Source: Mycolicibacterium helvum
GTDB taxonomy: Bacteria; Actinomycetota; Actinomycetes; Mycobacteriales; Mycobacteriaceae
Assembly: GCF_010731895.1 (NCBI RefSeq)
Contig: NZ_AP022596.1
Span: 5,580,001-5,644,000, forward strand
Direction of reading: 5' to 3'
Length of the DNA: 64,000 nt
Program-made: the position numbers and the translations under genes
Notes under the pieces: model-generated
Told to the model about the DNA's origin: nothing
The model's input: the letters and a program-made list of their open reading frames with translations, nothing else
Database searches by the model: none
Part shown: positions 16,830 through 25,615 of the stretch, one piece after another
Layout: each line of letters starts with the position of its first letter
How positions within the stretch are numbered: the stretch's first letter is position 1

Positions 16830-17585
16830 CTAAGACTTGCCGCGGTGAAAGTCCGCCAGCGCCTCGGCGTTGGCGGCCGCCCCCATCAACGTCTCGAAGA
16901 ACGCGTTCTCTCGCGCGGTCGCCTCGGCGATCCCGGGACGCAGCGGTTCGACCATTGTCTGCTTGACCGCCATCAGGCTCGAAATGGGCCGGGAAGCCAG
17001 CACTTCGGCGTGCTTGCGGGCGTCGGCGAGTAATTCGTCGGGTTCACTGACCCGCCAGACCAGACCCATGCGCAGCGCCTCGGGGGCGTCCACCCATTCC
17101 GAGGACATCAGCAGCCAGGCGGCGTTCTGCCGACCGATCAACTGCGGCAACAGATATGACGAGGCCGCCTCCGGGGCGACACCCAAGCTGGTGAACGGGC
17201 ACTTCAGCCGCGCGGTCGAGGACATGAACGCGAGGTCCGCGTAGCCGAGGATCGTCGCACCGATGCCAAGACCGACACCGTTGACCGCACAGATCAGCGG
17301 CTTGGGAAACTGGCTCAGCGCGGTGATCAGGCCGGGGAATCCGTGTGCGCCCGCCGTGAAATCGGGATCGGTGATGCGGGCCTGCATATCACCGAGGTCT
17401 TGGCCGGCACTGAATGCGCGACCGGCACCGGTGATCAACACGACGGCGACCTCGGGATCGTCGGCCGCGGCCAACAGGGCTTCGGCGGTGGCGTCATAAA
17501 GCGCCTCGTTGAAGGCATTGAGAGCCTCGGGCCGATTGAGGGTGATCGTGCGGACCCGGTTCTCGTCTTCGATGAGCAGCGTCAC
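16830..17585 (-). CDS. enoyl-CoA hydratase/isomerase family protein
   Basis: A 251-residue crotonase-fold protein. It begins with the typical TITLNRPEALNAF strand-turn, then GRAFSAGQDL (first oxyanion-hole strand) and VNGVGLGIGATILGYADLAF (second oxyanion loop). The downstream acidic position in the helix reads APEAASS, so at least one catalytic acid is present. It may act in beta-oxidation; substrate chain length cannot be inferred. It converges on bfd with a 1-bp gap. Confidence 0.85.
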   Translation of the reverse strand: MTLLIEDENRVRTITLNRPEALNAFNEALYDATAEALLAAADDPEVAVVLITGAGRAFSAGQDLGDMQARITDPDFTAGAHGFPGLITALSQFPKPLICAVNGVGLGIGATILGYADLAFMSSTARLKCPFTSLGVAPEAASSYLLPQLIGRQNAAWLLMSSEWVDAPEALRMGLVWRVSEPDELLADARKHAEVLASRPISSLMAVKQTMVEPLRPGIAEATARENAFFETLMGAAANAEALADFHRGKS

Positions 17586-17645
17586 GCGCGGAAGCCTAAC
17601 GGGGTGATGGCGCGTGACGGGGTGCCAAAGCCCGACAGGTGGGAC

Positions 17646-19001
17646 CTAGCCGCCTTCGTCACTTTTCGGTAGGAAGCGCTCGGGGTGGTGGTAGGTGTTG
17701 ACTCCGCCGATGAGTGGCAAGTGTGGCGGTGGGATCCATTCAGTGTCGCCGTTGGCGAGTTTGCGGGTCTCCCAGCCACCGGTTTCGACGAGCTGATTAT
17801 CGGGTGGGCAGGCGAAAGCCAGCTCATCGATATTGGTGTTTCCGCCGTCGGACCAATCCTTCGCGGCATGGTGGACTTGCGCGGCGTAGCCAGGCACCGC
17901 GCATCCCGGTTTGGTGCAGCCACGATCTTTGGCATGCAACACAATTCGCTGATCGGCGGAAGCGATGCGCTTGGTGCGGCCCAACCACAGCGCCTGGCCG
18001 GTGACCCCGTCGAAGATCGTGAGGTAGTGGTAGCTGTGCCGACTCATCCGGATGACATCGGTGATCGGCATCATGGTGCCGCCACCGGTGACGCCGTGGC
18101 CGGTCTTGCTCTGCAGTTCCTGCAGGGTGGTCGAGACGATGACGGTGACGGGCAGGCCGTTGTGCTGGCCCAGTTTCGGGTCGCCGAGCTTGCTGCGCAG
18201 CATCGCCATCAGCGCATCATGTTGGCGTTGCCCGACGGTGCGGGTGTCTGCCTGCACTTGTTCTGCAGCGGGTTCACCCTCGGTGACCGCGGTCTGGTCG
18301 GCAGGATTGCACATGCCCAAGCCGGCGAACTTGGCGAACACCGCCTCGACATAGGAACGCAGCTCCGGCGTGGCCTGGATGCGGATCTCGGTCATGCCGT
18401 CGGGTTGTTGGCGACCGACCACGACAGACCGTTTGCGGGCCCGGTCTTCATCGGAGAACTCGCCATCGGGGTTGATCTCCAAGGCCAGCCGATGCGCCAG
18501 CCGGCTCAGCTGATCGGGGCGCATCCGCGCGGCGTGGTCAGCTAGGAAGAGTTCGGCTTCGTCCCGTACCTGTGCCGGTACGTCGAATGGCAACGCGCCG
18601 AGGAACTTTTGAATAACCCGCACGTGCTCGCCGTCGAGCTTGCCGTCACGCCAGGCTGTTGCGGTCCCCGGCTGGCGCGGCGCAAGCGGTGCGCCGCTCA
18701 ACGCAGTTCCCGGCGTCAAAGGTTCGGCGAGTTCGGCGCGGCGGCGAGCCTCGGCCGGCGTGATTCGCAGCCAATCGGCCAGCACTTTGCCTGGCTTCCC
18801 GCCGATTTCAGTTATCTCACGCCGATGAAGTTCATGGCTCGCGTCGTAGCGCACCACATCGTGGCGGCGGGCCGCCTTCTCACACCGGGCGGCCAGCTCC
18901 AACACATCCGCCACCGCAAGCCCGGTCAGATCCACCTTCGCCAACGTGGACAGCGCGGCATCGACTGCGTCGAGCGCCTCACCCACATCAATCGAAAGCA
19001 T
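17646..19001 (-). CDS. DUF222 / HNH endonuclease (13E12 family)
   Basis: A 451-residue protein with an N-terminal DUF222 region and a C-terminal HNH motif: CTKPGC zinc knuckle, VHHAAKDWSDGG and the final HNH Asn in PDNQLVE (canonical His-His reads VHH). This is the actinobacterial 13E12 repeat family; its function is unclear, with links to mobile elements and DNA damage. A mycobacterial LexA box (18992-19007) covers the ATG. I see no flanking inverted repeats or target-site duplication. Confidence 0.85.
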   Translation of the reverse strand: MLSIDVGEALDAVDAALSTLAKVDLTGLAVADVLELAARCEKAARRHDVVRYDASHELHRREITEIGGKPGKVLADWLRITPAEARRRAELAEPLTPGTALSGAPLAPRQPGTATAWRDGKLDGEHVRVIQKFLGALPFDVPAQVRDEAELFLADHAARMRPDQLSRLAHRLALEINPDGEFSDEDRARKRSVVVGRQQPDGMTEIRIQATPELRSYVEAVFAKFAGLGMCNPADQTAVTEGEPAAEQVQADTRTVGQRQHDALMAMLRSKLGDPKLGQHNGLPVTVIVSTTLQELQSKTGHGVTGGGTMMPITDVIRMSRHSYHYLTIFDGVTGQALWLGRTKRIASADQRIVLHAKDRGCTKPGCAVPGYAAQVHHAAKDWSDGGNTNIDELAFACPPDNQLVETGGWETRKLANGDTEWIPPPHLPLIGGVNTYHHPERFLPKSDEGG

Positions 19002-19007
19002 GTTCGA
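18992..19007. promoter_or_regulatory. LexA (SOS) box at the start of the DUF222/HNH gene
   Basis: On the coding (minus) strand TCGAACATGCTTTCGA matches the mycobacterial SOS box TCGAAC-N4-GTTCGA with one mismatch. It overlaps the start codon, so LexA bound here should block transcription. Several M. tuberculosis 13E12 genes are known to be LexA-controlled, which supports the call. Confidence 0.75.
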
Positions 19008-19087
19008 ATCGTATGTCTGCCTGCCGGCGCGAACGAGCGACTCAGCCCTGACTGTGGATGAACTCGAGGCTGTGGATGAACGCCGGA

Positions 19088-19531
19088 CTATCCGTTGGAG
19101 TAGACGCGGGTCGGTGTGACCAGGACGGCGACGCGGCCTTGGTCGACCATGGTCTGGTCGTATTCGGCCCAGTTGTCATGGGCGCCACCACAAGCGGTGA
19201 ACACCTCACGCAGCAGCAGCCGCAGCTGATCGGGCCCGCCCAGCCAATCCGGGCTATCGCCGGGACCGGCGAGCTCGGCGCGGCCTTCCACCGTTGCCCA
19301 CCGCCAGCCGTCGCGGAACGTCAGCGTCACCGCCGGCCGCTGCCGCAGATTCGCCAGCTTGACCCTGCCGTAGGTGACGAACCCGAGCACCGTCTCGGCG
19401 GTGGCCGGATGCGCCAGTATCCCGGCATTGATCAGCGAGGCCTGAATGGTGTTGTCGGCCCGCAGAGTAGAGACGACCGCCAGGCCGCGGTCGGCCTGCG
19501 CCAGCGCGACGGCCTCGCCCAGTGTGGTCAT
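19088..19531 (-). CDS. PPOX-class F420/flavin-binding protein
   Basis: A 147-residue split-beta-barrel protein of the pyridoxamine-phosphate-oxidase/FDOR type. Typical parts are RGLAVVSTLRADNTIQASLI, VKLANLRQRPAVTLTF and the RWATVEGRAEL strand. Mycobacterial members bind F420 or FMN and reduce various substrates. Its start overlaps the EthD-like gene stop (ATGA). The size and pairing match M. tuberculosis Rv1875-Rv1874. Confidence 0.78.
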   Translation of the reverse strand: MTTLGEAVALAQADRGLAVVSTLRADNTIQASLINAGILAHPATAETVLGFVTYGRVKLANLRQRPAVTLTFRDGWRWATVEGRAELAGPGDSPDWLGGPDQLRLLLREVFTACGGAHDNWAEYDQTMVDQGRVAVLVTPTRVYSNG

Positions 19532-20238
19532 GCCGGGCCGGCCTGGAACGGGCTCCGGTAGAGGTAGCGGCTGGTGGGCACCGCGTCGATGTTGACGTTG
19601 GCCCCGAATGCCGCTGTGCTGGCGACCATCTGCTCCATCCGACTCTGCAGGTCGGCGTCGTCAGCGGCGCCGAAGAACGCGTGCAGGCTGCTCACCGACT
19701 CGATCGGGAAGAGCTCCTCGACGATCGCGTTGATCACCGGGGCGTTCTCGGTGAGCGCGCGCACCACGTAATTCTGGACGTAGCCGAATGTCGACTGGGT
19801 GGCGATCGCCACCGGCGTGTGGTTGCCGTGCCAGCGGGACAGCCACGTCGGCTCGTCCATGTCGGGCGGCCGACGCAGCAGCGCCATATTGGACAACCCC
19901 GGCGCGCGCTCCCCGAGTGGTGTCGGCGGCGGAGGCAACGGGGCCGACTCAGTGACCAGGTAGGCGGCGATCTCCTCAGCCTGGTGGCCGAGCAGCTCCA
20001 GCGCCATGAGAACCTGATCGCCGTAGTACTGCTGGGTCCACAGGCTGACCAGCGCCTGCACCGGCGGGTCCAGCGTGGTCAACGTCATCAGCGAATCGCG
20101 GACATCGCTGTCACGGACGTTGACCGTCAGCCCGGGAAGGCCAAGGGCGAGCAACTCCTGTGCCACCGGACCGCGCATCTGCTCGGCCCACTGGTCGTCG
20201 GCGGCGCCGGTGCGCAGCGTGACTATCACCTTCTCCAT
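19528..20238 (-). CDS. EthD-like dimeric alpha/beta-barrel protein
   Basis: A 236-residue protein that looks like two ferredoxin-like halves; the second half carries the EthD-like WLSRWHGNHTPVAIATQS segment. EthD-type proteins bind or transform small polyketide- or ether-related compounds, but the activity is generally unknown. It is translationally coupled to the PPOX protein that follows. There are no transmembrane segments. Confidence 0.65.
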   Translation of the reverse strand: MEKVIVTLRTGAADDQWAEQMRGPVAQELLALGLPGLTVNVRDSDVRDSLMTLTTLDPPVQALVSLWTQQYYGDQVLMALELLGHQAEEIAAYLVTESAPLPPPPTPLGERAPGLSNMALLRRPPDMDEPTWLSRWHGNHTPVAIATQSTFGYVQNYVVRALTENAPVINAIVEELFPIESVSSLHAFFGAADDADLQSRMEQMVASTAAFGANVNIDAVPTSRYLYRSPFQAGPA

Positions 20239-20364
20239 GGCTGGAACCTACCTGTCAATGTGCAGGCGACAACGTGTAGATCCCACTCTGGCGGTGATCG
20301 CTCGGCGTAGGCTGGCCCGCCTCAGGGGATCGTGACGTGGTCTCCTCGTGGTCGAGGAGGACCG

Positions 20365-22746
20365 ATGGCGAAAGACTCATCGCAGCTCAGCAACGCCGAA
20401 CCGGCGCCGGTACGCCGCGATGTCCTGCCCATCCCCGATACTCGGCATGTCGGGCTGACCACCTACGACGCCAAGGACCCCGACACCAGCTATCCGCCGA
20501 TCGCCACGCTGCGGCCCCCAAAAGACGCGCCCAACGTGTTGATCGTGCTGATCGATGACGTCGGCTTCGCCGCGTCCTCCGCCTTCGGCGGTCCCTGCAA
20601 CACCCCGGTCGCAGAGCGGCTGGCCGGAAACGGACTCAAGCTCAACCGGTTCCACACCACCGCGCTGTGCTCCCCCACCCGCCAGGCCCTGCTGACCGGG
20701 CGCAATCACCACTCGGTCGGGATGGGCGCGATCACCGAGATGGCCACCTCGGCGCCGGGAAACAGCAGCATCCGGCCCAAGGACAAGGCCCCGATCGCGG
20801 AAACCCTTAAGCTCAATGGGTATTCGACGGCGCAGTTCGGCAAGTGCCATGAGGTTCCGGTATGGGAAGTCTCCCCCGTCGGACCGTTCCACCAATGGCC
20901 GACCGGCTCGGGTTTCGAATACTTCTACGGGTTCATCGGCGGTGAGGCCAACCAGTACTACCCGGGCCTCTATGAGGGGACGACGCCGGTCGAGCCGCCC
21001 CGCACCCCCGAAGAGGGTTACACGCTCACCGAGGACCTCGCCGACCATGCGATCACCTGGGTGCGCCAGCAGAAGGCGCTGATGCCCGACAAGCCGTTCT
21101 TCATGTACTTCGCTCCGGGCGCCACCCACGCCCCGCACCATGTTCCCGCGGGGTGGTCGGACAAGTACCGCGGCCAATTCGATCAGGGCTGGGATGTGTT
21201 GCGGGAAAAGATCTTCGCCCGCCAGAAGGAGCTGGGGGTGATTCCCGAGAGCGCCGAGTTGACCGCGCGCCACGACGAGATCCCGGCCTGGGATGACATG
21301 TCCGATGAGCTGAAACCGGTGCTGGCCAGACAGATGGAGATCTATGCCGGCTTCCTCGAGCAGACCGACTACGAGATCGGCCGGGTGGTCGGGGCGCTCG
21401 AGGACCTGGGCGTGCTGGACGACACCCTGATCTACTACGTCATCGGCGACAACGGGGCCTCCGCGGAGGGTACGCCTGTCGGCTGCTTCAACGAGATGGC
21501 CGTACTCAACGGCATGGCGGGCCTTGAGACCACCGAGTTCCTGCTGTCCAAGATCGACGACTTCGGCACCCCGGACGCCTACAACCATTACGCGGTCGGC
21601 TGGGCGCACGCGTTGTGCACCCCCTATCAGTGGACAAAGCAGGTGGCGTCGCACTGGGGCGGGACACGCAACGGCACCATCGTGCACTGGCCCAACGGCT
21701 TGGCCGACAAGGGGACGGTGCGCAATCAGTTCCACCACGTCATCGACGTCGTCCCCACCATTCTCGAGGCGGCCGGTATCCCGGCGCCGCTGAGTGTCAA
21801 CGGAATTGCGCAGGCGCCGTTGGAGGGCGTGAGCATGCTGGGCACGCTTCGGGACGAAGCCGCACCGGAGTCACATGTCGTGCAGTACTTCGAGATCATG
21901 GGCAACCGCGGCATCTATCACAAGGGCTGGACGGCGGCGACCAAGCATCGCACCCCGTGGAAAGCCGACGCCCCACCGGCGTTCGACGACGACATATGGG
22001 AGCTCTACGGTCCCGACGACTGGACCCAGGCCCGTAACCTCGTCGCCGACAACCCTGAGAAACTCGCCGAACTGCAACGCCTTTGGCTCATCGAAGCGGT
22101 CAAGTACAACGTTGTTCCCCTCGACGACCGGTCGTTCGAGCGGATCAACCCCGACATTGCCGGGCGTCCTCAGCTCATCCGCGGCACCCGGCAGCTGTTG
22201 TTCGACGGCATGCGGGTCAGCGAGAGTTGCGTGCTGAACCTGAAGAACAAGTCGCATTCGGTAACCGCCAACATCGTCGTGCCGGCCACTGGCGCCGCCG
22301 GGGTGATCATCACCCAGGGCGGACAGGTCGGTGGCTGGGCGCTGTACGTCCACGAGGGTCGGCTGAAGTACTGCTACAACTTCTTCGGCATTCAGTACTT
22401 CTTCGTCACCGCCGACACGCCGCTGCCCGCGGGGGCGCATCAGGTGCGGGTGGAATTCGCCTACGACGGTGGCGGATTGGCCAAGGGCGGCACCGTTACC
22501 CTGTATCACGACGGCACGCCGGTCGGCACCGGACGGGTAGAGGTCACCATCCCGATGGGGTTCTCGGCTGATGAGGCCTGCGATATCGGCCGGGACACCG
22601 GGTCGCCGGCCTCGCCCGACTACGGACCGTCCGGCAACTCCTTTACCGGGCAGATCGACTGGGTGCAGATCGACATCGGCGACGACAACCACGACCACCT
22701 GATCACCCCGGCGGATCGGCTCAAACTGGCGATGGGCAAGCAGTAG
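20365..22746 (+). CDS. arylsulfatase (type I, formylglycine)
   Basis: A 793-residue sulfatase. The N terminus of the fold has the metal-binding pair VLIDDVGF, and Cys102 in LCSPTRQALLTGRNHH is the CxPxR site converted to formylglycine. GEANQYYPGLYEG and GDNGASAEGTP are further landmarks of this bacterial group, and a beta-sandwich C-terminal domain begins near residue 610. No signal peptide is seen, so cytosolic hydrolysis of sulfate esters is likely. GAGGAGG precedes the ATG at 20365. A paralogue is at 41551; no sulfatase-maturation gene is nearby. Confidence 0.9.
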   Translation: MAKDSSQLSNAEPAPVRRDVLPIPDTRHVGLTTYDAKDPDTSYPPIATLRPPKDAPNVLIVLIDDVGFAASSAFGGPCNTPVAERLAGNGLKLNRFHTTALCSPTRQALLTGRNHHSVGMGAITEMATSAPGNSSIRPKDKAPIAETLKLNGYSTAQFGKCHEVPVWEVSPVGPFHQWPTGSGFEYFYGFIGGEANQYYPGLYEGTTPVEPPRTPEEGYTLTEDLADHAITWVRQQKALMPDKPFFMYFAPGATHAPHHVPAGWSDKYRGQFDQGWDVLREKIFARQKELGVIPESAELTARHDEIPAWDDMSDELKPVLARQMEIYAGFLEQTDYEIGRVVGALEDLGVLDDTLIYYVIGDNGASAEGTPVGCFNEMAVLNGMAGLETTEFLLSKIDDFGTPDAYNHYAVGWAHALCTPYQWTKQVASHWGGTRNGTIVHWPNGLADKGTVRNQFHHVIDVVPTILEAAGIPAPLSVNGIAQAPLEGVSMLGTLRDEAAPESHVVQYFEIMGNRGIYHKGWTAATKHRTPWKADAPPAFDDDIWELYGPDDWTQARNLVADNPEKLAELQRLWLIEAVKYNVVPLDDRSFERINPDIAGRPQLIRGTRQLLFDGMRVSESCVLNLKNKSHSVTANIVVPATGAAGVIITQGGQVGGWALYVHEGRLKYCYNFFGIQYFFVTADTPLPAGAHQVRVEFAYDGGGLAKGGTVTLYHDGTPVGTGRVEVTIPMGFSADEACDIGRDTGSPASPDYGPSGNSFTGQIDWVQIDIGDDNHDHLITPADRLKLAMGKQ

Positions 22747-22748
22747 TC

Positions 22749-23372
22749 TCAGTCGCGCAGCCAGCGTGGCGTGATGAAGACGCCCTCGGCCTCCACGGTG
22801 ATGCCCTCAGCGTCAGAGATATAGCCGGAGGCAAAGGTTTTCACACCATCGACGCGGGTGATCTGAGCTTCGGCATGCAGCGGCCCGAGCGGGCAGGCTC
22901 GTAGATACCGCACGGTGATACTGCCGGTGAAGCGGGGCTTGCCGTCTGGGCTGGCCGCCTCGCCGAGCACGTGATCGAGAACCAGGGCCGACACCCCTCC
23001 GTGCACATGCCCGGGCGGACCTTCGTAGGCCGCGCCGAGATGGAAATCGGTCCAGCGCCGGCCGTCCTCGTCGCGGTGGATCACCAGCGGCGGGGCGCTT
23101 GCGTTGCGCAGGCCGATCACCGCGTTACCCCAACTGATGCTCTGTCCGGAAGCGGTCCTCCGCACACCGAAGGCGCCGTCGATCTGATCGCTTCGCAGCC
23201 GGGCCGTCGCCGCGTCGATGTCGGCCTTCACCGCGGCAACGGTTTCGGCGTCCACCTCGGTACGGATCGTCGCGTCGACCAGCTCCCGCACCGAGATGGC
23301 CAGTGGCTCATAGATGGCCCGCAGCCGTTCGATGTCCTCGGCGGACAGGTCCTCGGTGGTGAATTCCAGCAC
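22749..23372 (-). CDS. hotdog-fold thioesterase-like protein
   Basis: About 207 residues. The C-terminal 130 form a 4HBT hotdog domain with the HGGVSALVLDHVLGE signature; the N-terminal 70 residues are helical, as in several mycobacterial thioesterase-superfamily proteins. The GTG at 23372 (VLEFTTEDL) is the likely start; upstream the frame is open but without typical coding character. It converges on the arylsulfatase (2-bp gap) and is divergent from the permease. Confidence 0.72.
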   Translation of the reverse strand: MLEFTTEDLSAEDIERLRAIYEPLAISVRELVDATIRTEVDAETVAAVKADIDAATARLRSDQIDGAFGVRRTASGQSISWGNAVIGLRNASAPPLVIHRDEDGRRWTDFHLGAAYEGPPGHVHGGVSALVLDHVLGEAASPDGKPRFTGSITVRYLRACPLGPLHAEAQITRVDGVKTFASGYISDAEGITVEAEGVFITPRWLRD

Positions 23373-23558
23373 CCCAGCACTAGAGCACGGGGCCGACGCG
23401 GTGTCGAACCGGGGTCTCGACGCGCGGCTAACACGATTGACATATAACCGACCTCCAGTTGGAACGCGAGCGTCGAGAATCCTCTTAGCGACGGACAGCG
23501 ACGCAGGAGTCGGCTCGGGTCGCGCCACGCTGTCCCGACGCCCCCAGGAGGTCTGCCC

Positions 23559-25145
23559 ATGAGCACTGACGTCACTGAGCCAGCACCACCGACGCCGAGT
23601 GAGCTGAAGATCCCCTGGTGGACCCGCGGTGATCTCAACGCGTTCTTCGGGCTCGGGTTCAACATCCTGGTCAACGTCTTGACCCTGACCACACTGATGA
23701 TCGGCGTGGTGAAGCTGCCCGCCGACGACGTGCTGGGCACCGTACTGCCTGCCCTGGGCGTTGCCCTGGTGCTGGGCAACCTCTACTACACGTTCCTGGC
23801 GCGCAGGCTGGCCCGGCGCGAGAGCCGCACCGACGTGACCGCGCTGCCGTACGGCCCCAGCGTGCCGCACATGTTCATCGTCGTCTTCGTCGTCATGCTC
23901 CCGGTCTATCTGGCCACCAAGGATCCGATTGAGGCCTGGAAGTCTGGTCTGGCCTGGGCATTCATGATCGGCATCATTGTCATCATCGGCGGGTTCGTCG
24001 GCCCCTACATCCGCAAGCTCACCCCGCGGGCGGCGATGCTGGGCACGCTGGCCGGCATCTCGATCACGTTCATCTCGATGCGCCCGGCCGCGCAGATGTG
24101 GGAGGCCGCCTGGATCGGCCTGCCGGTGCTGGCGATCATCCTGATCGGCTTCTTCACCGACGTGAAGCTGCCGGGCAACATCCCCGTCGGCCTGGTGGCG
24201 TTATTGGTCGGCACCGCGATCGGCTGGATCGGCGGCTTCATGTCGGCGCCCGATGTCAGCCAGGCTGTCTCCGACATCGCCATCGGAATTCCTGACCTTC
24301 GGCTCGATCTGCTGATGTCCGGTCTCGCGCATCTGGCTCCTCTGCTGGGCACCGCGATCCCGTTGGGCGTCTACAACTTCACCGAGGCGATGAGCAACGT
24401 GGAGAGCGCGGCGGCCGCCGGGGACAACTACAACCTGCGCAGCGTGCTGCTGGCCGACGGTGCCGGCGCGGTGATCGGGTCGGCGTTCGGTTCACCGTTC
24501 CCCCCCGCGGTCTACATCGGCCATCCCGGGTGGAAGGACGCCGGCGGTCGGGCCGGCTACTCGTTGGCCAGCGGTGTGGTCATCGGATTGCTGTGCTTCC
24601 TCGGGTTGTTCGGAGTGTTGGCCGCGCTGCTGCCGGTGCCGGCGATCGTGCCGATCCTGCTCTATATCGGCCTGTTGATCGGCGCTCAGGCCTTCCAGGC
24701 CGTGCCGCGGCTGCACGCGGTGGCGGTCGTCGCCGCACTGTTGCCCAACCTGGCGCAGTGGGCCAGCGGCCTGATCGACAACGCGCTCAACGCCGCTGGA
24801 ACCTCGGCGACCAAGGTCGGCATGGACGCCCTCGGCGGCGCCGGCGTCGTTTACGACGGGCTGCAGACCCTCGGTGAGGGGGCCATCCTGGTCGGGCTGC
24901 TGCTTGGCACGATGGTGACGTTCATCCTGGAAAAGAAGTTCCGGTACGCCGCGCTGGCCTCGGTGGTGGCGGCCGCACTGTCGTTCATCGGATTGATCCA
25001 CGCCCCCGAGATTGGGTGGGCGGCCAATCCGCAAGTGGCGCTGGGCTATCTGTTCTTCGCGGTGGTGTGCCTGGCGTACTCGCTGCTGCCAGGCGCCAAG
25101 GAACCGGTCACCGTCGACGAGTCCGATATCGTCGCCGGGCACTGA
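23559..25145 (+). CDS. NCS2-type xanthine/uracil permease-like transporter
   Basis: A 528-residue membrane protein with about 12-14 hydrophobic segments. The NCS2/AzgA-like features are NAFFGLGFNILVNVLTLTTLM near the start, DVTALPYGPSVPHMF, PLGVYNFTEAMSNVESAAAAG and a late GSPFPPAVYIGHP loop. It should import a purine, pyrimidine or related ring by proton symport. An AGGAGG-like site precedes the ATG. It is divergent from the hotdog gene and converges on the cupin. A substrate link to the sulfatase is only conjecture. Confidence 0.85.
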   Translation: MSTDVTEPAPPTPSELKIPWWTRGDLNAFFGLGFNILVNVLTLTTLMIGVVKLPADDVLGTVLPALGVALVLGNLYYTFLARRLARRESRTDVTALPYGPSVPHMFIVVFVVMLPVYLATKDPIEAWKSGLAWAFMIGIIVIIGGFVGPYIRKLTPRAAMLGTLAGISITFISMRPAAQMWEAAWIGLPVLAIILIGFFTDVKLPGNIPVGLVALLVGTAIGWIGGFMSAPDVSQAVSDIAIGIPDLRLDLLMSGLAHLAPLLGTAIPLGVYNFTEAMSNVESAAAAGDNYNLRSVLLADGAGAVIGSAFGSPFPPAVYIGHPGWKDAGGRAGYSLASGVVIGLLCFLGLFGVLAALLPVPAIVPILLYIGLLIGAQAFQAVPRLHAVAVVAALLPNLAQWASGLIDNALNAAGTSATKVGMDALGGAGVVYDGLQTLGEGAILVGLLLGTMVTFILEKKFRYAALASVVAAALSFIGLIHAPEIGWAANPQVALGYLFFAVVCLAYSLLPGAKEPVTVDESDIVAGH

Positions 25146-25160
25146 CTGCTCGCGGAAGGG

Positions 25161-25601
25161 TCAGTCGACGACGAACGGGACGTCGACACCATCGGCCAGC
25201 ACGATATAGATCCGCCGCCACGGGTCCTCGCCCACCAGACGCCACTGGTGTCCGGATCCGACGGTGTCCTCGGCCAGCAGCACGTCTCCGGGAGCCAGGG
25301 TGAACTCCTGCCCGTCGCGGGTGGTGAACACCAGGGTCCCGGCGAGCGTCACGACGAGTTGGCGTACCGGGGCGGTATGCCAGGCCAGCGTGCCGCCGGT
25401 GGCGGTCTCCTCCGCTGTCGCGTGGATCGCGGACATCGCCGCCGACACCAGGTCGCCGTTGCGACCGGGCGTCAGGTCGAGGCGGCCGATCTCGACGTGA
25501 GATTGCTCGTCGGCTCCGGTGAACAAACGCACGCAGCGAATCACGGTGTGCACCCTTTCGTTCTGGTCGGTTGCAACGGTATCCGGGCTCGGCGTGCTCA
25601 C
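25161..25601 (-). CDS. cupin-domain protein
   Basis: A 146-residue protein with a single cupin barrel. The first motif is around GGTLAWHTAPVRQLVVTLAG and the second around LAPGDVLLAEDTVGSGHQW; one or two metal-binding histidines (WH, GH) survive. GTG start at 25601. The role may be small-molecule sensing or isomerisation. It is divergent from the TPR gene at 25616 with only 14 bp between starts, so the promoters must overlap the opposing coding regions. Confidence 0.75.
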   Translation of the reverse strand: MSTPSPDTVATDQNERVHTVIRCVRLFTGADEQSHVEIGRLDLTPGRNGDLVSAAMSAIHATAEETATGGTLAWHTAPVRQLVVTLAGTLVFTTRDGQEFTLAPGDVLLAEDTVGSGHQWRLVGEDPWRRIYIVLADGVDVPFVVD

Positions 25602-25615
25602 CTAGGGTGGGCGGC

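Noticed and set aside
17646..19001. The 13E12-type gene as part of an intact mobile element
   Set aside because: No terminal inverted repeats, target duplications or transposase gene are visible around it.
20377..21738. A long minus-strand open frame opposite the arylsulfatase
   Set aside because: Shadow of the sulfatase gene; a similar shadow occurs opposite the second sulfatase at 41449-43140.
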